Origin: Streptomyces sp. NBC_01283
GTDB lineage: Bacteria > Actinomycetota > Actinomycetes > Streptomycetales > Streptomycetaceae
Length of the DNA stretch: 64,000 nucleotides
NCBI RefSeq assembly: GCF_041435335.1
Contig: NZ_CP108430.1
Location: forward strand, 4,557,501 to 4,621,500
Reading direction: 5' to 3'
A model generated the notes under the pieces. That model did not search any database, was not told the DNA's origin, and worked only from the letters and a program-made list of their open reading frames with translations. A program made the translations under genes and the position numbers. Below, in pieces: positions 44,100 to 52,505 of this stretch (its first letter is position 1; each line of letters starts with the position of its first letter).

Positions 44100-44447
44100 C
44101 TAGATGACGACGCCCGGCTGGCCCTTGTCGTCGACGACCGGCCGGCCCGCGGCCTCCCAGCTCTGCATGCCGCCGTCCACGTTCAGCGCGTCGATGCCCT
44201 GCTGGACGAGGTACATGGCGACCTGCGCCGAGCGTCCACCGACCCGGCAGATGACATTGACCTTGCCGTCCTGCGGGGCGGCCTCGGTCAACTCACCGAA
44301 GCGGGCGACGAACTCGCTCATCGGGATGTGCAGCGCACCCGCCGCGTGGCCCGCCTGCCATTCCTCGTCCTCGCGGACGTCGAGGATGAAGGCGTCGGGC
44401 GCGAGTTCGCCGATCCCGACCGTGGGCACCTGTGATCCGAAAGCCAT
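44100..44447 (-). CDS. Rhodanese-like domain protein
   Basis: 115 residues, a single rhodanese domain. The active-site loop CRVGGRS carries the sulfur-accepting Cys near residue 73; FILDVREDEEWQAGHAAGALHIP is the family N-terminal signature. It may act in sulfur transfer. The ATG at 44447 is 6 bases after TAGCGT with no ribosome-binding site, suggesting leaderless translation. It ends 50 bases from the convergent acyl-CoA dehydrogenase. Confidence 0.92.
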   Translation of the reverse strand: MAFGSQVPTVGIGELAPDAFILDVREDEEWQAGHAAGALHIPMSEFVARFGELTEAAPQDGKVNVICRVGGRSAQVAMYLVQQGIDALNVDGGMQSWEAAGRPVVDDKGQPGVVI

Positions 44448-44453
44448 GCCCCG

Positions 44454-44459
44454 ACGCTA
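44454..44459 (-). promoter_or_regulatory. -10 element for leaderless rhodanese transcript
   Basis: TAGCGT, CGGGGC, ATG on the minus strand: a 6-base gap from -10 to start codon. Confidence 0.5.
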
Positions 44460-44468
44460 CCCGACCCG

Positions 44469-45347
44469 CTAAGCGCTCAGCCGCGCAAGCTCCGCCTCGC
44501 GCTCGGTGACCTGCGTGAGCAACTGCTCAGCGATCTCGTCGAGAAGCTGGTCCGGATCGTCCGGAGCCATCCGCAGCATCGCGCCGATCGCCCCCTCCTC
44601 CAGCTCCCGGGCGACCACCGTAAGGAGCTCCTTGCGCTGGGAAAGCCACTCCAGGCGGGCGTAGAGCTCTTCGCTCTTGCTCGGCCACTGCTGCTCGGCC
44701 ACCGGCCCCGCGGCCCACTCCTCGGACAGCTCCCGAAGCAGGGGCTCGTCGCCACGCGCGTACGCGGCGTTCACCCGCGTGATGAACTCCTCGCGCCGGC
44801 CGCGTTCCTGGTCGTCCTGGGCCAGGTCGGGGTGGGACTTGCGGACGAGCTCGCGGTAGAGCTTGCGTGCCTCGTCACTGGGCCGCACCCGCTGCGGCGG
44901 CCGCACCGACTGATCGGTCAGCATCGCGGCGGCCTCCGGATAGAGGCCGTCGCCGTCCATCCAGCCGTGGAACAGTTCCTCGACCCCGGGCATCGGCATG
45001 ACCCGCGCCCGCGCCTCGTCCGCCTTGCGCCGGTCCTCCGGGTCACCACTGCGGGCGGCCAGGGCCTCGGCGATCTCCGCGTCCAGCTCGTCGAGGCGCG
45101 CGTACATCGGGCCGAGCTTCTGGTGGTGCAGCCGGGAGAAGTTCTCCACCTCGACGCGGAACGTCTCCACGGCGATCTCGTACTCGATCAGCGCCTGCTC
45201 GGCCGCCCGGACGGCCTTCTCCAGCCGGTCCTCCGGCCGCGCGGCACCGCCCTGGCCCGCCGCCCCGTCAGGAGCCTCGCGACCGGCGGTCACAGGATCG
45301 GGATCGGGTGTCTGGGGCTGCGTAGGCTCGGCTTCCGGGGTCGTCAC
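44469..45347 (-). CDS. J-domain (DnaJ-like) protein
   Basis: 292 residues from GTG at 45347. Pro/Glu-rich N-terminus of about 40 residues, a coiled-coil-like helix (about 45-110), then a J-domain-like region near 175-220: ARKLYRELVRKSHPDLAQDD with the essential HPD, followed by ITRVNAAYARGD. A further helical C-terminal part (LSEEWAAGPVAEQQW onward) is not recognised. J-domains stimulate Hsp70 ATPase, so a DnaK co-chaperone role is inferred. The GTG is 6 bases after TACGCT with no ribosome-binding site. The gene lies upstream of rhodanese on the same strand. Confidence 0.8.
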   Translation of the reverse strand: MTTPEAEPTQPQTPDPDPVTAGREAPDGAAGQGGAARPEDRLEKAVRAAEQALIEYEIAVETFRVEVENFSRLHHQKLGPMYARLDELDAEIAEALAARSGDPEDRRKADEARARVMPMPGVEELFHGWMDGDGLYPEAAAMLTDQSVRPPQRVRPSDEARKLYRELVRKSHPDLAQDDQERGRREEFITRVNAAYARGDEPLLRELSEEWAAGPVAEQQWPSKSEELYARLEWLSQRKELLTVVARELEEGAIGAMLRMAPDDPDQLLDEIAEQLLTQVTEREAELARLSA

Positions 45348-45353
45348 CCGTCC

Positions 45354-45359
45354 AGCGTA
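45354..45359 (-). promoter_or_regulatory. -10 element for leaderless J-domain transcript
   Basis: TACGCT, GGACGG, GTG on the minus strand. Confidence 0.45.
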
Positions 45360-45459
45360 GGCCACCGCGACACCGCCCTGTCCGCGTGACGGGCCATGCC
45401 ACCTGAGGCCCCCCGAAGCCTCGCCACCCAACCTCTCCGGGGGGCCTCCCCCTCCCCCC

Positions 45460-45501
45460 TCCCTCCCCCCTCACCCCACCCCCCTCACCCCACCCCCCTC
45501 A
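45460..45501. repeat. 14-bp G-rich tandem repeat starting at the DUF2252 stop codon
   Basis: On the minus strand TGAGGGGGGTGGGG is repeated at 45501-45488 and 45487-45474, with a third copy differing at two bases at 45473-45460. The first TGA is the stop codon. The strand asymmetry extends to about 45440 (a pure C/T tract on plus), giving G-quadruplex and triplex potential. Confidence 0.8.
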
Positions 45502-47028
45502 AACCCCCACCTCCGCCTCCACCCGCCCCTCCTTGACCGCGCGCACCAGCTCCGCGTGGTCGGTCTCGGTCCGGTCCGCGTACGCCACGGCGAACGCGGC
45601 CACCGCCGTGTCCAGCTCGTCGTTCTTGCCGACGTATCCCGCGATGAGCCGTGGGTCGGCGCTGTGTGCGTGGGCGCGGGCCAGCAGGGCGCCGGTCATC
45701 CGGCCGTAGTCGTCGATCTGGTCGGCTGCCAGGGCCGCCGGGTCCACGCTGCCCTTGCGGTTTCTGAACTGCCGTACCTGGAAGGCCCGCCCGGCCACCG
45801 TCGTCCACCCCAGCAGGAAGTCGCTGACCACCTGCATCCGCTTCTGTCCGAGCACCACCCGGTGCCCTTCGTGCGCGACCTCGGGCACCGTGAAGCCCAC
45901 CGTGGGCAGATGCGGCAGCAGCGCGGAGGGCCGTGCCTCCTTGACCTGGAGCACCAGCGGCTCGCCCCGGTGGTCGAGCAGCAGCACCACGTACGACCGC
46001 AGGCCGACGCTGCCCGTGCCCACGACGCGGAATGCCACGTCCTGGACCGCGTACCGTTCGAGCAGCGGCAGCCGGTCCTCGGGCAGCGTGCCCACGTACT
46101 CCGCGAGGGCGGACGCGACCTCGGCCGCTTCCGCGTCCGGTATTCGCCGCAGCACCGGCGGGGCGTCGACGAAGCGGCGTACCGCGTGGCCGGCCTCGTC
46201 CTCGACGCGCTCGGTCGACTTGGCGGCGAACCGGGCGCTGGTGTTCTGCCGTGCTTTCTCGGAGACGCTCTCCAGGGTGCCGAGCAGGTCCCGCGCGTCC
46301 GTGTGGGAGACGAGTTCCTCGTCCGCGATGGCGTTCCACGCGTCGAGCGCGGGGAGTTTCGCGAGCAGCCGCATCGTGCGCCGGTACGCCCCCACCGCGT
46401 CGAACGCCGCTTCCTTGCAGACGTCCTCGTCGGCTCCCGCCTCGCGTCCCGCGAGTACGAGGGATGCCGCGAGGCGTTTCACGTCCCACTCCCAGGGTGC
46501 GTGCACCGTCTCGTCGAAGTCGTTCAGGTCGATGACGAGGCCGCCGCGCGCGTCCGCGTACAGACCGAAGTTCGCGGCGTGGGCGTCTCCGCATATCTGG
46601 GCGCCGATCCCTGTCACGGGGGTCCGCGCGAGGTCGTACGCCATCAGTCCGGCGGCGCCGCGCAGGAAGGCGAAGGGCGACGCGGCCATCCTGCCCATGC
46701 GGATGGGTGTGAGCTCGGGGAGCCTGCTGTGGTTGGACTCCTCGACGGCTTGGACCGGATCGGGGCGGTTGTCGTCCTCGGCGAACCACTCGTGCGAGGC
46801 ACGGCTGACGCGTTCCCGCAGCGCCTTGCCCTTCCGCTTCGGCGAAGCCACCGAGCCCGAACCACCCGGGCCGCCGCCCGGACCGCCCGAGCCCGAAGAA
46901 CCCCCCGAGCCCCCCGAGCCCGCCGAGCCGTCAGAACCAGCCGAACCGCCCGAAGCCGCCCCGCTCTGTGAGGGCCACCGCGCGAACCCCTTTACGTACG
47001 GCAGCCGCGCACCCTTGAACTCCGTCAT
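45499..47028 (-). CDS. DUF2252 family protein
   Basis: 509 residues. After MTEFKGARLPYVKG and a Gly/Ser/Pro low-complexity segment of about 45 residues, the kinase-like DUF2252 core shows FAFLRGAAGLMAYDLA, ICGDAHAANFGLYADARG (a catalytic-loop-like HxxNFG) and VIDLNDFDETVHAPWEWDVKR in blocks, resembling the HxDxxxxN and DFD of aminoglycoside-phosphotransferase-type folds. Activity is unknown. ATG at 47028 follows GGGGGTGGG. The Gly/Ser segment is a likely expanded repeat. Confidence 0.88.
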   Translation of the reverse strand: MTEFKGARLPYVKGFARWPSQSGAASGGSAGSDGSAGSGGSGGSSGSGGPGGGPGGSGSVASPKRKGKALRERVSRASHEWFAEDDNRPDPVQAVEESNHSRLPELTPIRMGRMAASPFAFLRGAAGLMAYDLARTPVTGIGAQICGDAHAANFGLYADARGGLVIDLNDFDETVHAPWEWDVKRLAASLVLAGREAGADEDVCKEAAFDAVGAYRRTMRLLAKLPALDAWNAIADEELVSHTDARDLLGTLESVSEKARQNTSARFAAKSTERVEDEAGHAVRRFVDAPPVLRRIPDAEAAEVASALAEYVGTLPEDRLPLLERYAVQDVAFRVVGTGSVGLRSYVVLLLDHRGEPLVLQVKEARPSALLPHLPTVGFTVPEVAHEGHRVVLGQKRMQVVSDFLLGWTTVAGRAFQVRQFRNRKGSVDPAALAADQIDDYGRMTGALLARAHAHSADPRLIAGYVGKNDELDTAVAAFAVAYADRTETDHAELVRAVKEGRVEAEVGV

Positions 47029-47111
47029 GCCCACCCCCAGCCGTCCGGGCGGCCCCCCGCGGGCCTCACCTGGCATGAAGGTACCGCCGGGTGCGGAACA
47101 GCGTCAGAGCC

Positions 47112-47138
47112 TGTGGACAACCCGCGGCCTGTGGACAA
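47112..47138. other. Pair of DnaA boxes
   Basis: TGTGGACAA at 47112-47120 and 47130-47138, i.e. TTGTCCACA twice on the minus strand, 18 bp apart, between the DUF2252 gene and tRNA-Leu. Confidence 0.65.
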
Positions 47139-47219
47139 CTCGGCGCACCGAACCGATAGCCGGTGACATACATCACCGTGCCGGGCACCCACGGCACGAC
47201 CCGCCGCAGCACAACGAGA

Positions 47220-47261
47220 AGCGGGCCCCCACCAGGACTTTCATCCTGGTGGAGACCCGCT
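47220..47261 (-). terminator. Terminator after tRNA-Leu
   Basis: CCACCAGGA/TCCTGGTGG (47229-47237, 47244-47252) inside an outer AGCGGG/CCCGCT stem. It follows the tRNA 3' end by 5 bases on the minus strand. Two smaller hairpins lie further on at 47161-47198. Confidence 0.75.
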
Positions 47262-47266
47262 CCACA

Positions 47267-47353
47267 TGGTGCGCGAGGGGGGAGTTGAACCCCCACGCCC
47301 TTTCGGGCACTGGAACCTGAATCCAGCGCGTCTGCCTATTCCGCCACCCGCGC
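47267..47353 (-). tRNA. tRNA-Leu (CAG)
   Basis: 87 nt including an encoded CCA. The anticodon arm CTGGA-TTCAGGT-TCCAG gives anticodon CAG, decoding the CUG codon favoured in high-GC genomes. The long variable arm (about TGCCCGAAAGGGCG) is typical of tRNA-Leu. T-arm GGGGG-TTCAACT-CCCCC; acceptor GCGCGGG pairs with CTCGCGC with one G-T. Confidence 0.95.
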
Positions 47354-47746
47354 ATGGGTGTTGTCTTGGGTCTCTCACCGCTTGCTCTGTGGTGCGAGCG
47401 CCTGCCGACATCCAGAAGATTAGCACGCTGCAGACGGTGGATTCACATCCGTATTCGCGGGCACCTGCCCTGGTGATCCGGAGAGATACGGGTCCGACCG
47501 ACCGACTTGCGCCGTACCCGGCGAAGGTCCGCAGTCGGGTGCGCGACACTGGTTTGAGGCCCCCTCTACGATCCCTGGTAGAGGAGCCTGAGAGGAGCCC
47601 GGAAGGATCCCGGAACCCTGGTGCGGGCATGCCTTGTGAGAGGCGACACTCATCGACTGGGCGGACAGGGGGAACCAGCCGATTTCCCGGCGCGTGGATA
47701 CGATCAGTAAGCAGTACCAGGATGACTACGACGGAGGAGGTGCCCC
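47354..47746. other. Intergenic region upstream of the fhaA operon
   Basis: 393 bases with no convincing gene. It must hold promoters for tRNA-Leu (minus) and fhaA (plus). An inverted repeat CCTCTAC/GTAGAGG spans about 47562-47583. GGAGGAGG just before 47747 is the fhaA ribosome-binding site. I cannot assign a promoter with confidence. Confidence 0.55.
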
Positions 47747-48649
47747 ATGGGAGTCATGAAGAAGTTCGAGCAGCGACTCGAAGGTCTCGTCAACGGCACC
47801 TTCGCCAAGGTGTTCAAGTCCGAGGTCCAGCCCGTCGAGATCGCCGGCGCCCTGCAGCGCGAGTGCGACAACAACGCGACGATCTGGAACCGCGAGCGGA
47901 CCGTCGTCCCCAATGACTTCATCGTGGAGCTCAGCGCGCCCGACTTCGAGCGCCTGAGCCCCTACTCGGGGCAGCTCGGCGACGAGCTCTCCGGGATGGT
48001 GCGCGAGTACGCCAAGCAGCAGCGGTACAGCTTCATGGGTCCCATCAAGGTCCACCTGGAGAAGGCCGAGGACCTCGACACGGGCCTGTACCGGGTGCGC
48101 AGCCGCACGCTCGCGTCCAGCAGCTCGCAGAGCCCTGAGCGTGCCCCTGCGGGCCCCTCGGGCCCCGCAGGCGCCGGCCACAGCCCCGCCAGGCCGCCCG
48201 CCGGCGGCGGAGGCGGCGCGGGTGGCGGCTACGGCTACCCACAGCCCCCTCAGCCCTCCAGTGCCCCTCCCATGCCCGCCGCGCCGCCTCCCGGCGGTCG
48301 TCCCGGCGGGGCCGCACCGGCTCCGAGCCGCCCTCAGGGGCCCGGCGCGGGACCTCTTCCGGGTGCGCAGGTGCGGCGCTGGGTCGAGATCAACGGCAAT
48401 CGCCATCAGATCTCCCGCCCGACGCTGGTGCTGGGACGCAGCACCGACGCCGATGTGCGGATCGACGACCCCGGCGTATCGCGCCGGCACTGTGAGATCC
48501 GGACCGGAACGCCCTCGACGATCCAGGATCTCGGGTCTACCAACGGCATCGTGGTAGACGGGCAGCACACCACCCGCGCTACGCTCCGCGACGGCTCGCG
48601 GATCGTCGTGGGCCAAACCACCATCGTTTACCGGCAAGCCGAAGGGTGA
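47747..48649 (+). CDS. fhaA: FhaA, DUF3662 and FHA domain protein
   Basis: 300 residues. The N-terminal DUF3662 domain (1-120, MGVMKKFEQRLEGLVNGTF, then PNDFIVELSAPDFERL) is followed by a Pro/Gly-rich linker and a C-terminal FHA domain (about 212-300) with LVLGRSTDADVRI and VSRRHCEI, the phosphothreonine-binding residues. It binds phosphorylated partners of PknB, such as the MviN-type lipid II flippase, at the wall growth site. First gene of fhaA-fhaB-pstP-rodA-pbpA-pknB. Confidence 0.95.
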   Translation: MGVMKKFEQRLEGLVNGTFAKVFKSEVQPVEIAGALQRECDNNATIWNRERTVVPNDFIVELSAPDFERLSPYSGQLGDELSGMVREYAKQQRYSFMGPIKVHLEKAEDLDTGLYRVRSRTLASSSSQSPERAPAGPSGPAGAGHSPARPPAGGGGGAGGGYGYPQPPQPSSAPPMPAAPPPGGRPGGAAPAPSRPQGPGAGPLPGAQVRRWVEINGNRHQISRPTLVLGRSTDADVRIDDPGVSRRHCEIRTGTPSTIQDLGSTNGIVVDGQHTTRATLRDGSRIVVGQTTIVYRQAEG

Positions 48650-48659
48650 AGCGGGGGCA

Positions 48660-49184
48660 ATGTCAGAGCTGACCCTGACGGTCATGCGGCTGGGTTTCCT
48701 AGCCGTTCTGTGGCTGTTCGTGATCGTGGCCGTCCAGGTCATCCGCAGCGACCTGTTCGGTACGCGCGTCACACAGCGCGGTTCGCGCCGTGAGAACGCA
48801 CGACCGCAGCAGGCCGCACGCCAGCAACAGCAGGCGGCAACACCACCTCCCCAGCGCCAGCAGCAGGGCGGCGGGCGGCAGCGCCGTGGCGCCCCCAGCA
48901 AGCTGGTCGTATCCGAAGGGATCCTGGCGGGTACGACGGTCGCCCTGCAGGGTCAGACGATCACGCTGGGCCGTGCGCACGATTCGACGATCGTGCTGGA
49001 CGACGACTACGCGTCCAGCAGGCATGCCAGGATCTACCCGGACCGTGACGGTCAGTGGATCGTCGAGGATCTCGGGTCCACCAACGGCACGTATCTCGAC
49101 CGGACCCGACTCACCACCCCGACGCCCGTTCCGCTGGGCGCGCCGATCCGCATCGGCAAGACCGTCATCGAGCTGCGGAAGTAG
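48660..49184 (+). CDS. fhaB: FhaB/FipA, membrane FHA domain protein
   Basis: 174 residues. One N-terminal transmembrane helix (about 5-27), a Gln/Arg-rich linker (QQAARQQQQ), and an FHA domain (about 80-174) with ITLGRAHDSTIVL and ASSRHARIYP, then DLGSTNGTYLD. It docks Thr-phosphorylated division and wall proteins. It starts 10 bases after fhaA. Confidence 0.94.
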   Translation: MSELTLTVMRLGFLAVLWLFVIVAVQVIRSDLFGTRVTQRGSRRENARPQQAARQQQQAATPPPQRQQQGGGRQRRGAPSKLVVSEGILAGTTVALQGQTITLGRAHDSTIVLDDDYASSRHARIYPDRDGQWIVEDLGSTNGTYLDRTRLTTPTPVPLGAPIRIGKTVIELRK

Positions 49185-49315
49185 TACTACGTCATGACAG
49201 AGCGCGAGCGGAGCGAGCGAGCCGAAACGGCTGTCCACACACTGGACGCCAGCGCGCTCCCGACCGGAGGGTGGGCACCGTGCGGATGTACCCGGAGCCG
49301 ACGGGCGAGGTGCGC

Positions 49316-50872
49316 ATGAGTCTGTCTTTGCGCTTCGCCGCCGGATCGCACAAAGGCATGATCCGGGAGGGGAACGAGGACTCCGGTTACGCCGGTCCGC
49401 GTCTCCTCGCGATCGCCGACGGCATGGGGGGCCAGGCCGCGGGTGAGGTGGCGAGCTCCGAGGTGATCTCGACGCTCGTCACTCTCGACGACGACGTACC
49501 GGGGTCGGACATCCTCACGTCGCTCGGCACCGCCGTGCAGCGGGCCAACGACCAGCTGCGGCTGATGGTCGAGGAGGACCCCCAGCTCGAGGGCATGGGG
49601 ACGACCCTGACCGCGCTGCTGTGGACGGGGCAGCGCCTCGGTCTCGTGCACGTCGGTGACTCGCGCGCCTATCTCCTTCGGGACGGCGTCCTCACGCAGA
49701 TCACTCAGGACCACACCTGGGTGCAGCGGCTGGTCGACGAGGGCCGGATCACCGAGGAGGAGGCCACCACTCACCCGCAGCGCTCCTTGCTGATGCGCGC
49801 GCTGGGCAGTGGTGAGCACGTCGAGCCGGACCTCTCCATCCGTGAAGTCCGCGCCGGCGACCGTTACTTGATCTGCTCGGACGGCCTCTCCGGCGTCGTG
49901 TCGCACCAGACGATGGAAGACACCCTCGCGAGCTACCAGGGCCCCCAGGAGACCGTGCAGGAGCTCATCCAGCTCGCTCTGCGCGGCGGCGGCCCCGACA
50001 ACATCACGGTGATCATCGCCGATGTCCTGGACATCGACAGCGGCGACACCCTCGCCGGACAGCTCTCCGACACCCCCGTGGTCGTCGGTGCGGTCGCCGA
50101 GAACCAGCTCCAGTCGCAGGACGACGGCGCGATGCAGACTCCCGCGGGCCGCGCGTCGGGCCTCGGTCGTCCGGTGCCGCCGCAGCCCTCCGGAGGCGGC
50201 TTCGGGCCGCCCGGGAGCGGCGACACGGCGGGGTACGTGCCTGAGGGGAGCTTCGGCGCGTACAGCGACGAGGACTTCGTGAAGCCCCGCGGCGGCCGCA
50301 AGTGGCTCAAGAGATCTCTGTACACCGTGCTCGCCCTGGCGGTCATCGGCGGCGGTCTCTACGGCGGCTACCGCTGGACCCAGACGCAGTACTACGTGGG
50401 CACGAACGAAGAGAACGTCGCCCTGTACCGCGGCATCGACCAGGATCTGGCGTGGGTCAGCCTGTCGAAGGTCGAGAAGGACTACCCCAAGATCGAACTC
50501 AAGTACCTGCCGCCGTATCAGCGCAAGCAGGTCGAGGCGACCATCGCCGAGGGCAATCTCGACGACGCCAAGAGCAAGATCGAGGAGCTCGGTCTGCAGG
50601 CCTCGGCCTGTGAGAAGGATGCGAAGCGCCGCGAGGCCGAGCGCGAGAACGCCAAGCCCGGCGAGGGCGAGGCGGGCGGTACGACCGGCCTGGCGGCCAA
50701 GGCTCCCAGCGACGATCCGACCGACCCGGCGGGCAAGAACGACAAGAGCGACACGAACGACAAGAACAGCTCGACCGACAAGAACAAGTCCAAGACCGCG
50801 CCGACTCCCACACCCGGCCCCAGCCTCTCCGACGATGAGGAGAAGCTGGTCCCGCTGTGCGGTAAGCAGTAA
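49316..50872 (+). CDS. pstP: PstP-type PP2C Ser/Thr phosphatase
   Basis: 518 residues. PP2C domain (about 1-240) with REGNEDSG, IADGMGGQAAGE, VHVGDSRAYLL, SDGLSGVV and GGPDNITVIIADVL, supplying the metal-binding Asp residues. A linker, one transmembrane helix (about 335-352), and an extracellular domain ending in a Lys/Asp/Asn/Thr repeat tail follow. It reverses PknB phosphorylation. ATG at 49316 has GGCGAGG 5 bases upstream; GTG 49280 and ATG 49286 are in-frame alternatives adding at most 12 residues. Confidence 0.93.
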   Translation: MSLSLRFAAGSHKGMIREGNEDSGYAGPRLLAIADGMGGQAAGEVASSEVISTLVTLDDDVPGSDILTSLGTAVQRANDQLRLMVEEDPQLEGMGTTLTALLWTGQRLGLVHVGDSRAYLLRDGVLTQITQDHTWVQRLVDEGRITEEEATTHPQRSLLMRALGSGEHVEPDLSIREVRAGDRYLICSDGLSGVVSHQTMEDTLASYQGPQETVQELIQLALRGGGPDNITVIIADVLDIDSGDTLAGQLSDTPVVVGAVAENQLQSQDDGAMQTPAGRASGLGRPVPPQPSGGGFGPPGSGDTAGYVPEGSFGAYSDEDFVKPRGGRKWLKRSLYTVLALAVIGGGLYGGYRWTQTQYYVGTNEENVALYRGIDQDLAWVSLSKVEKDYPKIELKYLPPYQRKQVEATIAEGNLDDAKSKIEELGLQASACEKDAKRREAERENAKPGEGEAGGTTGLAAKAPSDDPTDPAGKNDKSDTNDKNSSTDKNKSKTAPTPTPGPSLSDDEEKLVPLCGKQ

Positions 50873-50898
50873 GCAGCCGTTGGGGGCCTCTGCACGCC

Positions 50899-52326
50899 AT
50901 GAGCAGTAGCACTACACACACGTCGACCATCGGCGCGATCGGAGCGCCCAGCAGGCGCAACACCGAGCTCGCGCTCCTCGCGTTCGCCGTCGTCATCCCG
51001 CTGTTCGCCTACATCAACGTAGGCCTGGCGATCGACGGGGAGCTGCCCTCCGGCATGCTCGGGTACGGGGCGGGAATCGGTCTACTCGCCGGCATCTCCC
51101 ACTTCGTGGTGCGCAAGTTCGCCCCGTATGCCGACCCTCTGCTGCTGCCCCTGGCGACGCTGCTCAACGGGCTCGGTCTGGTGGTCATCTGGCGGCTCGA
51201 CCAGTCGAAGCGGCTGCAGGCGCTGCCCAACTTCAGCCCTGCCGCGCCGAACCAGCTCATGTACTCCGCGGTGGGCATCGCCCTGTTCGTCGGTGTGCTG
51301 CTTCTACTGAAGGACCACCGTGTCCTGCAGCGCTACACGTACATCTCGATGGTCGGCGCGCTGATCCTGCTGCTGCTGCCCCTGGTTCCCGGCCTCGGCA
51401 TGAACGTGTTCGGCGCCAAGATCTGGATCCACGTCGGCGGGTTCTCCATCCAGCCCGGTGAGTTCGCGAAGATCGTCATCGCCATCTTCTTCGCGGGCTA
51501 TCTCATGGTGAAGCGCGATGCCCTGGCGCTGGCCAGCCGCCGCTTCATGGGGCTGTACCTGCCGCGTGGCCGTGACCTGGGCCCGATCGTCGTCATCTGG
51601 ATCATCTCGATCCTGATCCTGGTCTTCGAGACCGACCTCGGTACGTCGCTGCTGTTCTTCGGCATGTTCGTCGTGATGCTGTACGTGGCCACGGAGCGCA
51701 CCAGCTGGATCGTGTTCGGCATGCTGATGTCCGCGGTCGGCGCGGTCGGTGTCGCGTCGTTCGAGCCGCACGTCAAGCAGCGTGTCGACGCGTGGCTCGA
51801 CCCCATGCGTGAGTACACGCTGAGCCAGGACGGTGTGGTCGGCCACTCCGAGCAGGCGATGCAGGCCCTGTGGGCCTTCGGTTCCGGTGGCACGCTCGGT
51901 ACCGGTCTCGGTCAGGGCAACTCCGACCTGATCAAGTTCGCCGCCAACTCGGACTTCATCCTCGCCACCTTCGGCGAGGAGCTCGGCCTCGCCGGGATCA
52001 TGGCGATCCTGCTGATCTACGGTCTGATCGTGGAGCGCGGTGTCCGCACCGCCCTCGCCGCGCGTGACCCGTTCGGCAAGCTCCTGGCGATCGGCCTGTC
52101 CGGCGCCTTCGCCATTCAGGTCTTCGTGGTCGCCGGCGGCGTCATGAGCCTGATCCCGCTGACGGGTATGACGATGCCCTTCCTCGCGTACGGCGGTTCA
52201 TCGGTGATCGCCAACTGGGCGCTGATCGGGATCCTGATCCGCATCAGCGACACGGCCCGCCGTCCCGCGCCCGCGCCTGCCCCGAATCCCGATGCCGAGA
52301 TGACCCAGGTGGTCCGGCCTGGCTGA
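50899..52326 (+). CDS. rodA: RodA/FtsW-type SEDS peptidoglycan polymerase
   Basis: 475 residues with about 10-12 transmembrane segments. SEDS features: WIHVGGFSIQPGEFAKI, VFETDLGTSLLFFGMF and GMTMPFLAYGGSSVIANW. It polymerises lipid II with the transpeptidase encoded next. Placement between pstP and pbpA is the standard actinobacterial order. It is called RodA rather than FtsW by this context. Confidence 0.94.
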   Translation: MSSSTTHTSTIGAIGAPSRRNTELALLAFAVVIPLFAYINVGLAIDGELPSGMLGYGAGIGLLAGISHFVVRKFAPYADPLLLPLATLLNGLGLVVIWRLDQSKRLQALPNFSPAAPNQLMYSAVGIALFVGVLLLLKDHRVLQRYTYISMVGALILLLLPLVPGLGMNVFGAKIWIHVGGFSIQPGEFAKIVIAIFFAGYLMVKRDALALASRRFMGLYLPRGRDLGPIVVIWIISILILVFETDLGTSLLFFGMFVVMLYVATERTSWIVFGMLMSAVGAVGVASFEPHVKQRVDAWLDPMREYTLSQDGVVGHSEQAMQALWAFGSGGTLGTGLGQGNSDLIKFAANSDFILATFGEELGLAGIMAILLIYGLIVERGVRTALAARDPFGKLLAIGLSGAFAIQVFVVAGGVMSLIPLTGMTMPFLAYGGSSVIANWALIGILIRISDTARRPAPAPAPNPDAEMTQVVRPG

Positions 52327-52505
52327 GCCGCGTGGCGGGCGAGTGTGAGGGCGCCCGCCCTGTCCGCCGCCCGGGGAAATGCCGCGCTGTACGGCTCGAT
52401 TCCGCCTCCGGGCTGCCCGTAATCACTCACCGTAAGGCGACAGGCCCTGGTACTAGAATCTTCCGGACCTGGCCATGGTGACCGCAAGTCGAAGAGGTTC
52501 GGACC
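52327..52505. other. rodA-pbpA gap with candidate internal promoter
   Basis: 179 bases separate rodA and pbpA, more than elsewhere in the operon. TAGAAT at 52454-52459 is a near-ideal -10 hexamer, giving a start near 52466; no good -35 is seen. Confidence 0.4.

Noticed and set aside
46476..46489. Possible third parS (GTTTCACGTCCCAC)
   Set aside because: Only one half of the palindrome matches.
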